Origin: Martinezella multihospitum
GTDB lineage: Bacteria > Pseudomonadota > Alphaproteobacteria > Rhizobiales > Rhizobiaceae
Assembly: GCF_900094585.1 (NCBI RefSeq)
Contig: NZ_FMAG01000016.1
Span: forward strand, 41,346-105,345
Direction of reading: 5' to 3'
DNA: 64,000 nt
Shown here: positions 45,050 through 54,672 of the stretch, piece by piece
Layout: the number at the start of each line of letters is the position of its first letter
How positions within the stretch are numbered: position 1 is the stretch's first letter
The notes under the pieces: model-generated
Databases searched by the model: none
Seen by the model: the letters and a program-made list of their open reading frames with translations, nothing else
Told to the model about the DNA's origin: nothing
Position numbers and translations under genes: made by a program

Positions 45050-46252
45050 TTAGGACTTCAGGATCGCCTGGAAACGCGGATCGAAGGCATGGCCGATCGG
45101 CTCGGCCGCCGCACCGCGTGCCACGGCCCAGGGATCGGTCATGCCGAGCTGCAGGCGCGGCAGCAGCCGGCCGGGGCGATCGGCGTTGGAGGGCAAGAGC
45201 GGCTGCATGGCAGCAATCAGCCGCATCGCGAGCGCCGCCGGCGCGCCGCCGCACAGAATCACGGTCTGCGGATCGAAGATGGTTTCAATCAGCTGCACGC
45301 TCCAGCGCAGGTCGATCGCCGCCTTTTCGATCCAAGCGAGGATTTCCGGATCGTCGGCAGCGGCGCGCCTGTCGATCAGCGAATAGATATCCGGCGCCAT
45401 CGGATCGACGCCGAGGTGATCGTAAAGCGAAGCCAGCGAGGCGCGATGCTCAAGCTGGGTCTGCTTCCCGCCGGCCGTCAGCAGCGCCATGCCGATTTCG
45501 CCGGCATTGCCATGGGCGCCGCTATAAAGCTCGCCGCCCAGGATCAGCCCGGCGCCGATACCATAGCCGACATAGAGGCAGACGGCGTGGTCGAGCCCAT
45601 GCGCAGCGCCGACCATGCGCTCGGCCGTCGCGCAGGCCGCAGCGTCGTTCTGCAGGGTGACGTTCAGACCGGTTCCGGCCGATAGGGTTTCGAGCAAGGG
45701 GAATCGCTGCCAGGCGCCCATCATCCAGGGGTTGTCGGCATCCTCCTGCTCGATGCCGAAGGGACCGGGCATCGCCGCACCAAGGCCGACGAGGCGCTTC
45801 TCCGCTTGCGCCACGCGCTGACTGAGCTCCGCACGCACGTCGGCCACCAGCTGGAGGACGACCGGTGTGCCCGTGGCCGGTCCGCCAGCCGGCAGGTATG
45901 CTTCCTTGCGGATGAGGACATTGCCGACAAGGTCGACGGCGATGGCGCGGGTGATGTGACGATCGATCTGCAGGCCGATGGCGAAGGCGCCTTCGGGCAC
46001 AAGACCATAGGGGGTCGAGGGCTGACCGCGACCGCGGCGCACCGTTTCCCGCGAGGTCACCAGCCCGTCGTTTTCCAGCTCCTCCATGATGTTGGAGACC
46101 GTCTGCTTTGTCAGGCGGGTGGCACGGGCAAGGTCCGCGCGGGAGAGCGCGCCGTTGAGCCTGAGGGCGTCGATGATCACCCGCCGGTTATGGGCGCTGG
46201 TGCCTTCGTGGTTCGTTCCGCTCGTAGCCCGGATCGGGCGAATATCGTTCAT
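45050..46252 (-). CDS. ROK-family transcriptional repressor
   Basis: The 400-residue protein has an N-terminal winged helix-turn-helix (about 22-75: LSRADLARATRLTKQTVSNIM) and a ROK sugar-binding fold (about 85-395, with AMPGPFG near 150, the ATP-site-like LYVGYGIGAGLILGGELY and GAHGNAGEIGM). The usual ROK zinc site CxCGxxGC is absent, which is the case in some ROK regulators. It is divergent from the SIS/PfkB ABC operon and probably represses it until a sugar ligand binds. Confidence 0.9.
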   Translation of the reverse strand: MNDIRPIRATSGTNHEGTSAHNRRVIIDALRLNGALSRADLARATRLTKQTVSNIMEELENDGLVTSRETVRRGRGQPSTPYGLVPEGAFAIGLQIDRHITRAIAVDLVGNVLIRKEAYLPAGGPATGTPVVLQLVADVRAELSQRVAQAEKRLVGLGAAMPGPFGIEQEDADNPWMMGAWQRFPLLETLSAGTGLNVTLQNDAAACATAERMVGAAHGLDHAVCLYVGYGIGAGLILGGELYSGAHGNAGEIGMALLTAGGKQTQLEHRASLASLYDHLGVDPMAPDIYSLIDRRAAADDPEILAWIEKAAIDLRWSVQLIETIFDPQTVILCGGAPAALAMRLIAAMQPLLPSNADRPGRLLPRLQLGMTDPWAVARGAAAEPIGHAFDPRFQAILKS

Positions 46253-46272
46253 CTGTTTTTGCCTCTTGACAC

Positions 46273-46313
46273 CAATAGAATATTGAAGAACAAATTAGTC
46301 AAGACAATTGACT
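46273..46313. promoter_or_regulatory. two palindromes in the ROK-operon 2 spacer, candidate operators
   Basis: CAATA-GAA-TATTG (46273-46285) and AGTCAA-GACAA-TTGACT (46297-46313) are exact inverted repeats 11 bases apart, 168 bases from the binding-protein start and close to the ROK start. ROK repressors bind such short dyads. Which one is used is unknown. The rest of the 229-base spacer shows nothing else. Confidence 0.4.
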
Positions 46314-46481
46314 TAAAAGAAACCACAGAGTTTCATCAGGGAACGCAAGCGAGCCTTCTGGCTCCAGAGACGCGCCGATCGATGTTCGGCAGCCGGCCCG
46401 GCCAATTGCCTGCTCGACACCCGATGGCGACATCAGCCGCCATTGGAAAAATCGCGTGACTGTCAAAAACTGGAGGATGGA

Positions 46482-47720
46482 ATGTTGAAATCATTGAACA
46501 AGACATTGCTCGGCGCAGCGATGATCGGCGTATCCTTCGCCTCGCACGCCTTTGCCGAAACCACCATCAATGCTCTCTTCATGGCGCAGGCCGCTTATAG
46601 CGAAGCCGATGTGCGCGCCATGACGGATGCCTTTTCCAAGGCCAATCCGGACATCAAGGTCAATCTCGAATTCGTGCCTTACGAAGGCCTGCACGACAAG
46701 ACCGTGCTGGCGCAGGGCTCCGGCGGCGGCTACGACGTCGTGCTCTTCGACGTGATCTGGCCTGCCGAATACGCGACCAATAAGGTTCTGGTCGACGTTT
46801 CCTCGCGCATCTCCGACGACACGAAGAAGAATGTGCTCCCGGGCGCCTGGACGACGGTCCAGTATGACGGCAAGTACTACGGCATGCCGTGGATCCTCGA
46901 TACCAAGTACCTGTTCTACAACAAGGAAATCCTTGACAAGGCCGGCATCAAGACGCCGCCGAAGACCTGGGACGAACTGAACGAACAGGCGAAGATCATC
47001 AAGGACAAGGGTCTTCTCGCCACCCCGATAGCCTGGAGCTGGTCGCAGGCCGAAGCCGCGATCTGCGACTACGCCACGCTCGTCAGCGCCTATAAGGGCG
47101 ACTTCATCAAGGACGGCAAGCCGGACTTCCAGACCGGCGGCGGCCTCGATGCTCTGAAATACATGGTCACCAGCTACAAGTCCGGCCTCACCAATCCGAA
47201 CTCCAAGGAATTCCTCGAAGAGGATGTCCGCAAGGTCTTCGAGAACGGCGATGCCGCCTTCGCGCTGAACTGGACCTACATGTACAACATGGCCAACGAC
47301 CCGAAGGACAGCAAGGTTGCCGGCAAGGTCGGCGTCGTGCCGGCACCGGGCGTTGCCGGCAAGAGCGAAGCCTCGGCCGTCAACGGCTCGATGGGCCTCG
47401 GCATCACCACGGCCAGCAAGCATCCGGACGAAGCCTGGAAGTACATTTCCTTCATGACTTCGCAGGCGACGCAGAATCAGTATGCCAAGCTCAGCCTGCC
47501 GATCTGGGCATCGTCCTATAGCGATCCGGCCGTGACCAAGGGCCAGGAAGAACTGATCGCGGCCGCAAAGGTCGGCCTCGCCGCCATGTATCCACGTCCG
47601 ACAACGCCGAAATATCAGGAACTGTCGACCGCATTGCAGCAGGCGATCCAGGAATCGCTGCTCGGCCAGTCTTCTCCGGAAGATGCGCTGAAGTCTGCTG
47701 CCGATAACAGCGGTCTCTGA
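46482..47720 (+). CDS. CUT1 ABC transporter sugar-binding protein (operon 2)
   Basis: The 412-residue protein starts with a signal peptide likely cut after HAFA, then TTINALFMAQAAYSE. Family 1 solute-binding features include FVPYEGLHDKTVLAQGSGGG, PWILDTKYLFYNKEIL and SVNGSMGLGITT-like sequence. ATG at 46482 has GGAGG upstream. It opens the transport operon that also encodes a SIS protein and a PfkB kinase, which suggests the ligand is phosphorylated after import. Confidence 0.92.
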   Translation: MLKSLNKTLLGAAMIGVSFASHAFAETTINALFMAQAAYSEADVRAMTDAFSKANPDIKVNLEFVPYEGLHDKTVLAQGSGGGYDVVLFDVIWPAEYATNKVLVDVSSRISDDTKKNVLPGAWTTVQYDGKYYGMPWILDTKYLFYNKEILDKAGIKTPPKTWDELNEQAKIIKDKGLLATPIAWSWSQAEAAICDYATLVSAYKGDFIKDGKPDFQTGGGLDALKYMVTSYKSGLTNPNSKEFLEEDVRKVFENGDAAFALNWTYMYNMANDPKDSKVAGKVGVVPAPGVAGKSEASAVNGSMGLGITTASKHPDEAWKYISFMTSQATQNQYAKLSLPIWASSYSDPAVTKGQEELIAAAKVGLAAMYPRPTTPKYQELSTALQQAIQESLLGQSSPEDALKSAADNSGL

Positions 47721-47730
47721 TAGTCTTACC

Positions 47731-47751
47731 GGGCGGCGCATTGCACCGCCC
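47731..47751 (+). terminator. hairpin between binding-protein and permease genes, operon 2
   Basis: GGGCGG (47731-47736) pairs with CCGCCC (47746-47751) around a nine-base loop. It sits at the same place as the paired hairpins of operon 1, so a role in stabilising the binding-protein mRNA is likely. Confidence 0.4.
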
Positions 47752-47791
47752 GCCTCTCATCCTCCATGAAGAATGAAAGAAGGGGCCCGTC

Positions 47792-48676
47792 ATGTCCGGC
47801 ACCTCCATGACAACTCGCGCCTGGTTTTTGATGCTGCCGCTGCTGGTGGTGATGCTCGCAGTCATCGGCTGGCCGCTCGTCGACACGGTCGGCCTTTCTT
47901 TCACCGATGCGAAGCTCGTGGGAACCGGCGGCAATTTCGTCGGCATCGACAACTACGCGAAGATGCTGGCGAATTCCAATTTCCAACGCACCCTGATCAC
48001 CACGGCATGGTTCGCCATCATTTCCGTCGCCGCCGAAATGGTGCTCGGCGTGCTGGCCGCGCTGCTGCTGAACCAGGACTTTAGGGGTCGCGGCGTGCTG
48101 CGCGCGCTGATGATCCTGCCCTGGGCATTGCCGACCGTCGTCAACGCGACGCTCTGGCGCCTGATCTACAATCCCGAATATGGCGCTCTCAACGCCGCCC
48201 TCACCCAGCTCGGTCTGCTCGACGCCTACCGCTCCTGGCTTGGCGAACCGGGCACGGCGCTGACCGCGCTCATCGTCGCCGACTGCTGGAAGAATTTCCC
48301 GTTAGTGGCGCTGATTGCGCTCGCCGCCCTGCAAGCAGTGCCACGCGATATCGTTGCTGCCTCGCTGGTCGATGGCGCCGGCCCCTTCAAGCGCTTCCGC
48401 TTCGTCATCCTCCCTTATCTGGTCGGGCCGCTAATGGTGGCGCTGGTGCTGCGCACCATCGAGGCCTTCAAGGTCTTCGACATCATCTGGGTGATGACGC
48501 GCGGCGGCCCGGCAAACAGCACGCGCACGCTGTCGATCCTCGTCTACCAGGAGGCCTTCTCCTTCCAGCGGGCGGGTTCCGGCGCATCGCTTGCCCTCAT
48601 CGTCACGCTGTTGGTCACGGTGCTCGCCGCCGCCTATGCCGCCCTTGTCCGCAAAACTGCAGGGAGTGCCACCTGA
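47792..48676 (+). CDS. CUT1 ABC transporter permease, MalF type (operon 2)
   Basis: The 294-residue inner-membrane protein has six transmembrane helices and an EAA loop (AVPRDIVAASLVDGAGPFKR near 190). It begins MSGTSMTTRAWFLMLPLL. Its stop shares one base with the start of the next permease, so the two are coupled. Together they form the channel of operon 2. Confidence 0.92.
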   Translation: MSGTSMTTRAWFLMLPLLVVMLAVIGWPLVDTVGLSFTDAKLVGTGGNFVGIDNYAKMLANSNFQRTLITTAWFAIISVAAEMVLGVLAALLLNQDFRGRGVLRALMILPWALPTVVNATLWRLIYNPEYGALNAALTQLGLLDAYRSWLGEPGTALTALIVADCWKNFPLVALIALAALQAVPRDIVAASLVDGAGPFKRFRFVILPYLVGPLMVALVLRTIEAFKVFDIIWVMTRGGPANSTRTLSILVYQEAFSFQRAGSGASLALIVTLLVTVLAAAYAALVRKTAGSAT

Positions 48677-49521
48677 TGGAACGCCAGAGCCCGCTCTTCA
48701 CCTGCTTCATCTATGTCTGCGCCATTTTACTCGCCGTCGTCATCCTCGCGCCGATTGCCTGGCTATTCATCATGAGCATTTCGCCGGCTGCCGATCTCGC
48801 CGCCAAACCACTGCGCTGGTGGCCGCAGACTGCGGATTTCTCACGCTACAAGGTGCTGCTCTCGACACTGGAAAACAGCGAAGGTGCGGCCTTCACCTCG
48901 TCGCTGCGCAACAGCATCGAAGTCGCCGGCATGGCAACCATCGCGGCCATCGCGCTCGCCATCCCCGCCGGCTGGGCCGTTTCACGCACGCCGTCCGTCG
49001 GATGGTCGCTCTCCATGGTCATCGCCACCTACATGCTGCCGCCGGTGGCGCTGGCCGTGCCGCTCTATATGGGCCTTGCCTATCTCGGCCTTCTCAATAA
49101 CGTCTTCGGACTGGCGCTCGTCTATCTGACAATCCTTGCGCCATTCACGACCTGGCTGATGAAATCCGGCTTCGATTCCATTCCGAAGGAGATCGAAGCT
49201 GCGGCGATGATCGACGGCGCCGGGCTGTTCCAGACGCTGCGCATCATCACGCTGCCGCTTGCCATGCCCGTGACGGCGACCTCGGCGCTCTTTGCCTTCC
49301 TGCTTGCCTGGGATGAATTCTTCTATGCGCTGCTCTTCACCTCGGACCAGCGCGCAAAAACCCTCACCGTCGCCATCGCGGATCTCGCGGGCGGCCGTGT
49401 CTCGGATTACGGACTGATCGCGACTGCCGGCGTGCTGGCCGCCCTGCCTCCGGTGCTGATCGGCCTCGTCATGCAACGCGCCCTGATCTCGGGCCTGACC
49501 AATGGCGGCGTCAAGGGATGA
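48676..49521 (+). CDS. CUT1 ABC transporter permease, MalG type (operon 2)
   Basis: The 281-residue protein has six transmembrane helices and the EAA loop DSIPKEIEAAAMIDGAGLFQ near 175. It overlaps the previous permease by one base and the SIS gene by four, so the three are translated as a unit. Confidence 0.92.
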   Translation: MERQSPLFTCFIYVCAILLAVVILAPIAWLFIMSISPAADLAAKPLRWWPQTADFSRYKVLLSTLENSEGAAFTSSLRNSIEVAGMATIAAIALAIPAGWAVSRTPSVGWSLSMVIATYMLPPVALAVPLYMGLAYLGLLNNVFGLALVYLTILAPFTTWLMKSGFDSIPKEIEAAAMIDGAGLFQTLRIITLPLAMPVTATSALFAFLLAWDEFFYALLFTSDQRAKTLTVAIADLAGGRVSDYGLIATAGVLAALPPVLIGLVMQRALISGLTNGGVKG

Positions 49522-50540
49522 ACATGACCAAAGAGAAAACCCGCCCCGAAGGCCTTGCCGCCATCGACCGCGAAATGGCCCGCCAGCATGCCGATGCGCT
49601 TGCTTCTTTCGAGGCTGCCACCGATATGGCCGCCGAGGTCGCCGCCTCCCTGAAGCGCACCGGCAGGCTGCTCTTGCTCGGCATGGGAGGCTCGCACGCC
49701 GTCAACCGCGCCGTCGAACCACTCTATCGCGCCGCCGGCATCGATGCGATCGCGCTACCGCTCTCCGAACAGCTCGGCCAGCCGCTATCGCTGCATGGGC
49801 GCACGGTCTTCGTGACCTCGCAGTCCGGCGAAAGCGCCGAAGTCGTGCGCTGGTTCGACGAAACCGGCGGCAATGCCGACACGTTCGGTCTTACACTGGA
49901 GGGCAGCTCCTTCCTTGCGAGGACCGCACCTTCTCTCGTCGGCGCCGGCGGCACTGAGCTTGCCTTTGCCGCAACCCGCAGCCTCACCGTGAGCTTCGCG
50001 CTGCATCTAGCGATCTTCGCAGCTCTCGGGCAGGACGCAACGCGCGCCCTGGCGGTGTTGCAAGCCCCTGAAACGCCCGACATCGAGCCGGCTCTCACGG
50101 CCCTCGCCAATGTCGCAACGGTCGTCACCTCGGGCCGCCGCCTGCAGGGCGTGGCCGAAGCACTGGCGCTCGGCCTCACCGAACTCTCCCGCCGTCCCTG
50201 CTTCTCGCTCGAAGGCGGCCAGCTGCGCCACGGCCCGATGGAAATGCTCGGGCCCTCGGTCGGCGTGGTACTCTTTCGCGGCAACGATGCGACGGCGAGC
50301 CTCGTGACGGCCATGGCCGTTTCCGCCGTCGAGACCGGCGCACCCGTCATCGTCTTCGATGGCTCCGAGGAAGAACCGGTGCCTGGCTGTGTCACGCTGC
50401 GCTTTAAACCGGAAACAGGCCTTGCCGCCATCTTCCAGATACTGCCTGTCGCCCAGTCGCTGATGATTGCCTTCGCCGACGCGCGGGTGGAGAACGCCGG
50501 TACGCCGGTGCGCTCGACCAAGATCACCCGGAGTGAATGA
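49518..50540 (+). CDS. SIS-domain sugar isomerase or deglycase (AgaS/FrlB-like)
   Basis: The 340-residue protein has two SIS phosphosugar-binding domains (about 35-170 and 190-325). LLLGMGGSHAVNRA is an SIS phosphate loop, FVTSQSGESAEVVRW matches the SQSGxT-type sugar site, and GGQLRHGPMEML contains the conserved HGP of the GlmS, AgaS and FrlB group. Such enzymes isomerise amino-sugar phosphates or cleave fructosamine phosphates. The neighbouring PfkB kinase suggests its substrate is a sugar 6-phosphate. Starts at 49518 and 49524 are both possible. Confidence 0.86.
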   Translation: MNMTKEKTRPEGLAAIDREMARQHADALASFEAATDMAAEVAASLKRTGRLLLLGMGGSHAVNRAVEPLYRAAGIDAIALPLSEQLGQPLSLHGRTVFVTSQSGESAEVVRWFDETGGNADTFGLTLEGSSFLARTAPSLVGAGGTELAFAATRSLTVSFALHLAIFAALGQDATRALAVLQAPETPDIEPALTALANVATVVTSGRRLQGVAEALALGLTELSRRPCFSLEGGQLRHGPMEMLGPSVGVVLFRGNDATASLVTAMAVSAVETGAPVIVFDGSEEEPVPGCVTLRFKPETGLAAIFQILPVAQSLMIAFADARVENAGTPVRSTKITRSE

Positions 50541-51470
50541 ATGAAGCCGCTTGCAGTCATCGGCAACGTCAATATCGACCTGATCCTCGGGCCGGCAGCG
50601 CCGTGGCCGAAAGCCGGCACGGAGATCATCGTCGATCACGACGAGCTGCGCGTCGGCGGCCAGGCGGGCAATAGCGCGCTCGCCTGGGAAGGCCTCGGCG
50701 TCGAATATGAGATATCGGCCAATGTCGGCAACGACCAGTTCGGGCGTTGGCTCAGCGAAGCGTTCGGTGCGCGCAGCAGCAAGTGGCCCGTTCGGCCCGA
50801 GGGCACGACGCTTTCGGTCGGCATCACCCATCCCGATGGCGAGCGCACCTTCTTTACGACGCGTGGTCACCTGCCACGATTCAATCTAGCCGATGTGTTT
50901 GCGGTCCTGGATGGCAAGACGCTTGCCGGCGGCTATGCGCTGCTCTGCGGCGCCTTCCTCACGGAAGATCTCACACAGGATTACGATGCGCTTTTCGACT
51001 GGGCCGACAAGAATCGTATCACCGTTGCGCTCGATACCGGCTGGCCGCTCGATGGCTGGACTGAGGAGAATTGCCAGGCCACGCGGCACTGGCTTTCCCG
51101 TTGCGGCGTGGCGCTGATGAACGAAGTCGAGACGACGACCTTGGCCGGTATGGACGATCCGGCCGAGGCTGCTCGTGCGCTCCATGCATTGATGCCTGAA
51201 GGCGCCATCTTCGTCGTCAAACGCGGTCCTGATGGAGCGCTCGCCATCGATGCCGACGGCAAGCTCGTTTCGGCCGAAGCGCCAAAGGTCATGGTCGTCG
51301 ATACGATCGGCGCCGGCGATGTCTTCAATGCCGGATTTCTGGCCGCCCTTGCCCGCAGCGAGCCGCCTGCGGCCTGCCTTTCGGCCGGGACCGCGGTCGC
51401 ATCCCGCGCCATTTCCACTCTGCCGCGCAGCTACGGCCCGGCCCCAGCATCCGAGGAGGCCGTTCGATGA
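50541..51470 (+). CDS. PfkB-family carbohydrate kinase (operon 2)
   Basis: The 309-residue ribokinase-fold protein has the substrate-site GNVNIDLILG at the start, the GGQAGNSALAWEGLG motif near 38 and the catalytic DTIGAGDVFNAGF with Asp260. Its ATG follows the SIS stop without a gap. It may phosphorylate the imported sugar so the SIS enzyme can act, much like FrlD with FrlB in fructoselysine use. That parallel is inference; the true substrate is unknown. Confidence 0.9.
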   Translation: MKPLAVIGNVNIDLILGPAAPWPKAGTEIIVDHDELRVGGQAGNSALAWEGLGVEYEISANVGNDQFGRWLSEAFGARSSKWPVRPEGTTLSVGITHPDGERTFFTTRGHLPRFNLADVFAVLDGKTLAGGYALLCGAFLTEDLTQDYDALFDWADKNRITVALDTGWPLDGWTEENCQATRHWLSRCGVALMNEVETTTLAGMDDPAEAARALHALMPEGAIFVVKRGPDGALAIDADGKLVSAEAPKVMVVDTIGAGDVFNAGFLAALARSEPPAACLSAGTAVASRAISTLPRSYGPAPASEEAVR

Positions 51471-52531
51471 GCGCGCTCGAAATCCAGAATATCCGCAAGA
51501 GCTACGGCGAAGTGGAGACCCTGAAGGGCATCGATATTTCGCTCGAAAGTGGCGAGTTCTTGGTGCTGCTCGGCTCGTCTGGCTGCGGTAAGTCCACACT
51601 TCTGAACATCATCGCCGGGCTTGCCGAGGCGACCAGCGGGGATATCCGCATCGGCGATCGCTCCGTGCTCGGCGTGCACCCGAAGGACCGCGACATCGCC
51701 ATGGTTTTCCAGTCCTACGCGCTCTATCCGAACCTTTCGGTCCATCGCAACATCGGCTTCGGCCTGGAAATGCGCAAAGTGCCTGCCGCCGAGCGCGACA
51801 AGGCGGTGCGCGAGGCGGCGAAGCTCTTGCAGATCGAGGCGCTTCTGGAGCGCAAGCCGAGCCAGCTTTCCGGCGGTCAGCGCCAGCGCGTGGCGATCGG
51901 CCGGGCGCTGGTGCGCAAGCCCGAGGTCTTCCTGTTCGACGAGCCGCTTTCCAACCTCGACGCCAAGCTGCGCATGGAGATGCGCACCGAGCTGAAGCGC
52001 CTGCACCAGATGCTGAAGACCACCGTCGTCTACGTAACGCACGACCAGATCGAGGCGATGACGCTGGCAACCCGCATCGCCGTGATGCGGGATGGCCGGA
52101 TCGAGCAGCTCGGCTCGCCGGACGAGATCTACAATCATCCGGCAACGCTCTATGTGGCGACCTTCGTCGGTGCGCCGCCGATGAACCTCTTGAACGCCAC
52201 CGCCGATCAGGGATCGCTCCGCATCGACGGAACCTCGATCACCCTGCCGATGCCGGCGACAAAAGCTGACATCAAACAGGGCCAGCAGCTGGTGATCGGC
52301 ATCCGGCCGGAAACGTTGCGCCTTGAGCAAGACGGCAAGCTTGAAGCCGTCTGCGAAGTCGCCGAACTCACCGGCCCCGAGCTGATCGTGACGGCGCAGG
52401 CGGGCTCGCAGCGGCTGATGGCATGCCTGCCGCCGCGCACCGTGATTGCCGAGGGACAGACGCTAAGACTCGGCTTTGACGCCAGTGCCTTGCATCTCTT
52501 CGACCGCGCCAGCGGCCAGCGCTGCGGATAG
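51467..52531 (+). CDS. sugar ABC transporter ATPase, MalK/UgpC type (operon 2)
   Basis: The 354-residue ATPase has Walker A GSSGCGKSTLL near 37, signature LSGGQRQRVAIGRA near 134, Walker B FLFDEPLSNLDAKLR near 154 and a C-terminal MalK-like domain from about 235. It overlaps the kinase stop by four bases and is the last gene of the operon. It is a paralogue of the ATPase in operon 1. Confidence 0.94.
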   Translation: MSALEIQNIRKSYGEVETLKGIDISLESGEFLVLLGSSGCGKSTLLNIIAGLAEATSGDIRIGDRSVLGVHPKDRDIAMVFQSYALYPNLSVHRNIGFGLEMRKVPAAERDKAVREAAKLLQIEALLERKPSQLSGGQRQRVAIGRALVRKPEVFLFDEPLSNLDAKLRMEMRTELKRLHQMLKTTVVYVTHDQIEAMTLATRIAVMRDGRIEQLGSPDEIYNHPATLYVATFVGAPPMNLLNATADQGSLRIDGTSITLPMPATKADIKQGQQLVIGIRPETLRLEQDGKLEAVCEVAELTGPELIVTAQAGSQRLMACLPPRTVIAEGQTLRLGFDASALHLFDRASGQRCG

Positions 52532-52680
52532 GCCTCCAAGCCCGGACGCATAATCACTAAGGACGGCTCTGGTAACCATTGCGGTTTCCGGTGCCATCCG
52601 TGGAAATTTTCGATTCCCGTAATGTTACCGCAAGGCAGAGCCCTGAACCTGACGATGCAAACGATCGTTGGGAAAGAATC

Positions 52681-53883
52681 GTGTTTCAACAATTTCAACG
52701 CAGCACGCGCTGGCCTTTCATCGGGCTTCAGTTGAGCAATGTCACCCTGAACGCCAGCCACGCCTTCGCGACCGTCCTATATCCCTGGATGATGTACGAT
52801 CTCACCGGCAGCGTGGTGTGCATGGCACTGATGGCCTTCATCAACGGGGTGGTGATCTTGGTCGGCATGGTCTTTGGCGGCTATGTGGCGGAGATGCTCG
52901 GAATCCGCTGCACCGCCCTCATCTCCGCAAAGGTCGGGTTGCTGACCTCGCTGCTGATTGCGGTCCTCTATATGGCGGACTTCCTGCATCCGGGCACCTT
53001 CCTGCTTCTCGGCTTCATCGGTTCCATCCTCGATGGGCCGGCGACGGTCGCGACCGAAGCAAAAACCCCGGAAATCGCCCGCCTTTCGAGATTGCCCTCG
53101 GCGACAGCCAATTCCATCGATGACACGATCGACGGGGTTGTTCTGTTGACGGCGTCGGCCGCCAGCGCCTTCATCATCGCCATTATCGGCCCGAAAGATG
53201 CGGCCTGGTGGATCGTCGTCGGCAACTTCGTCGCGATGATGCTCCTGTCCTTCAGCCTGCCGAGATTCCGTCTGGGGGCCACACCGAAGCTCGGCGATAT
53301 CGTCAGTGCCGGCAGGCGACTGCGTGCTTCGGCCGTGTCGCTGCCATTCACGCTGTGGGCAAGTGCTGCGCTCGGCTTCTTCATCGTGCTGCAGGTCTTT
53401 GTCGTGCCGGCCGCGTTGCGGCTCGAGGGGGCATCGGTGGCATGGCTCGGGCTCTTCATTGCAGCATCGGCGACCAGCACGATCATGATGAACCTGCACC
53501 TGGCGTCCCGCCATGCGATGCCGGCGCCGGCGGTCATCGTCTCCAGAGCCCTTCTCGGCCTGGCGCTCTCGATGTGCATTCTATGGATGCAGATTTCGCC
53601 GCTGACGATGATGCTTGCCGGTCTCGTGGCCGGACTGGCGAATGGCTGGCTCTCGCCCGCCTTCGTTGCGATCCTGCAGATGAAGGCGCCGCGCGACTGC
53701 CGGCCCTACATGATGGGTCTTTCCTATTCGGTGGTTCTGCTGTTTCTTCCGCTGGAATATATGCTGACGGGCGCTGCAATCGGTCTGACCTCGTTCCGCA
53801 CGACCTGCATCCTGTTGATCTTTCTGCTGTCGCTCGCCGCCGCCGTCAGCGCGGCCTGGCTCGAATGTATCCAGACCGACTGA
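52681..53883 (+). CDS. MFS-type transporter
   Basis: The product of about 400 residues has 11-12 hydrophobic helices and a central loop, fitting a major-facilitator transporter. A TLNASHAFATVLYPWMMYDL segment near the start and GGYVAEMLGIRCTALISAK after the third helix resemble drug-export-type MFS proteins. I chose GTG at 52681 because GGGAAAG is just upstream; a TTG at 52579 would add 34 residues. Direction and substrate of transport are unknown. Confidence 0.75.
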   Translation: MFQQFQRSTRWPFIGLQLSNVTLNASHAFATVLYPWMMYDLTGSVVCMALMAFINGVVILVGMVFGGYVAEMLGIRCTALISAKVGLLTSLLIAVLYMADFLHPGTFLLLGFIGSILDGPATVATEAKTPEIARLSRLPSATANSIDDTIDGVVLLTASAASAFIIAIIGPKDAAWWIVVGNFVAMMLLSFSLPRFRLGATPKLGDIVSAGRRLRASAVSLPFTLWASAALGFFIVLQVFVVPAALRLEGASVAWLGLFIAASATSTIMMNLHLASRHAMPAPAVIVSRALLGLALSMCILWMQISPLTMMLAGLVAGLANGWLSPAFVAILQMKAPRDCRPYMMGLSYSVVLLFLPLEYMLTGAAIGLTSFRTTCILLIFLLSLAAAVSAAWLECIQTD

Positions 53884-53997
53884 CCGAAAACGCCTATAAC
53901 GGCCGATGATGCGGCATGCGCCCGATTGCGCGCAATGATGCCGTAATGTTCATCGCTATGTCTTGGACGACACTAATTCGTTTCATGGAGGGTGCGA

Positions 53998-54672
53998 ATG
54001 CGCCTCTTGCTTGTAGAGGATGAGCCGCAGATGGCCGAAGCGCTCGCGACCGCCCTGCATCAATACGACATCATCGTGGATCACGCCCCGAACCTCGATT
54101 TTGCCAGAGGCGCCATTGCCGAGCAGGTGCATGACATGATCGTGCTCGACCGGCAGCTGCCTGATGGCGATGGATTGGAGCTGATCCGGGATCTGCGCGC
54201 GATCGGTGCCACGACGCCTGTCATCGTGCTCACCGCCCGCGGCTCCGTCGCCGATCGCGTCAAGGGCCTGGATTTCGGCGCCGACGATTATCTCGCCAAG
54301 CCCTTCGCGCTGGAGGAGCTGCTGGCGCGCATCCGCGCTTTGATGCGCCGGCCAGCAACCGTTGCCCCGATGATCGCCAGGCTCGGCAGGCTGGAATTCA
54401 ACCTCGACGACAGGGAAGCGCGGATATCGGGCAAGGTCCTCGATCTGCCGCGGCGCGAGCTTCTGGTGCTCGAAACGCTCGTCCGCCGCCAGGGCAGAAC
54501 CGTGCTGAGGGCGGCACTGGAGGAGGCCGTCTATGCCTTCGATGACGAGATCCAGTCGAACGCGCTTGATTCGCACGTATCGCGGCTTCGCAAGAAGCTG
54601 GCCGACGCTGAGGCCGATGTTGAAATCCACGGCATTCGCGGCGTCGGCTATCTCCTGAGGCCGCTTACATGA
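53998..54672 (+). CDS. OmpR/PhoP-family response regulator
   Basis: The 224-residue protein has a receiver domain with phosphorylation site Asp51 and Lys101 in YLAKPF, and an OmpR-type winged helix (about 125-220: LPRRELLVLETLVRRQG, DSHVSRLRKKL, GIRGVGYLL). ATG at 53998 has GGAGGG directly upstream. It is co-translated with the histidine kinase (four-base overlap). Candidate targets are the outer-membrane protein and RND pump that follow. Confidence 0.93.
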   Translation: MRLLLVEDEPQMAEALATALHQYDIIVDHAPNLDFARGAIAEQVHDMIVLDRQLPDGDGLELIRDLRAIGATTPVIVLTARGSVADRVKGLDFGADDYLAKPFALEELLARIRALMRRPATVAPMIARLGRLEFNLDDREARISGKVLDLPRRELLVLETLVRRQGRTVLRAALEEAVYAFDDEIQSNALDSHVSRLRKKLADAEADVEIHGIRGVGYLLRPLT

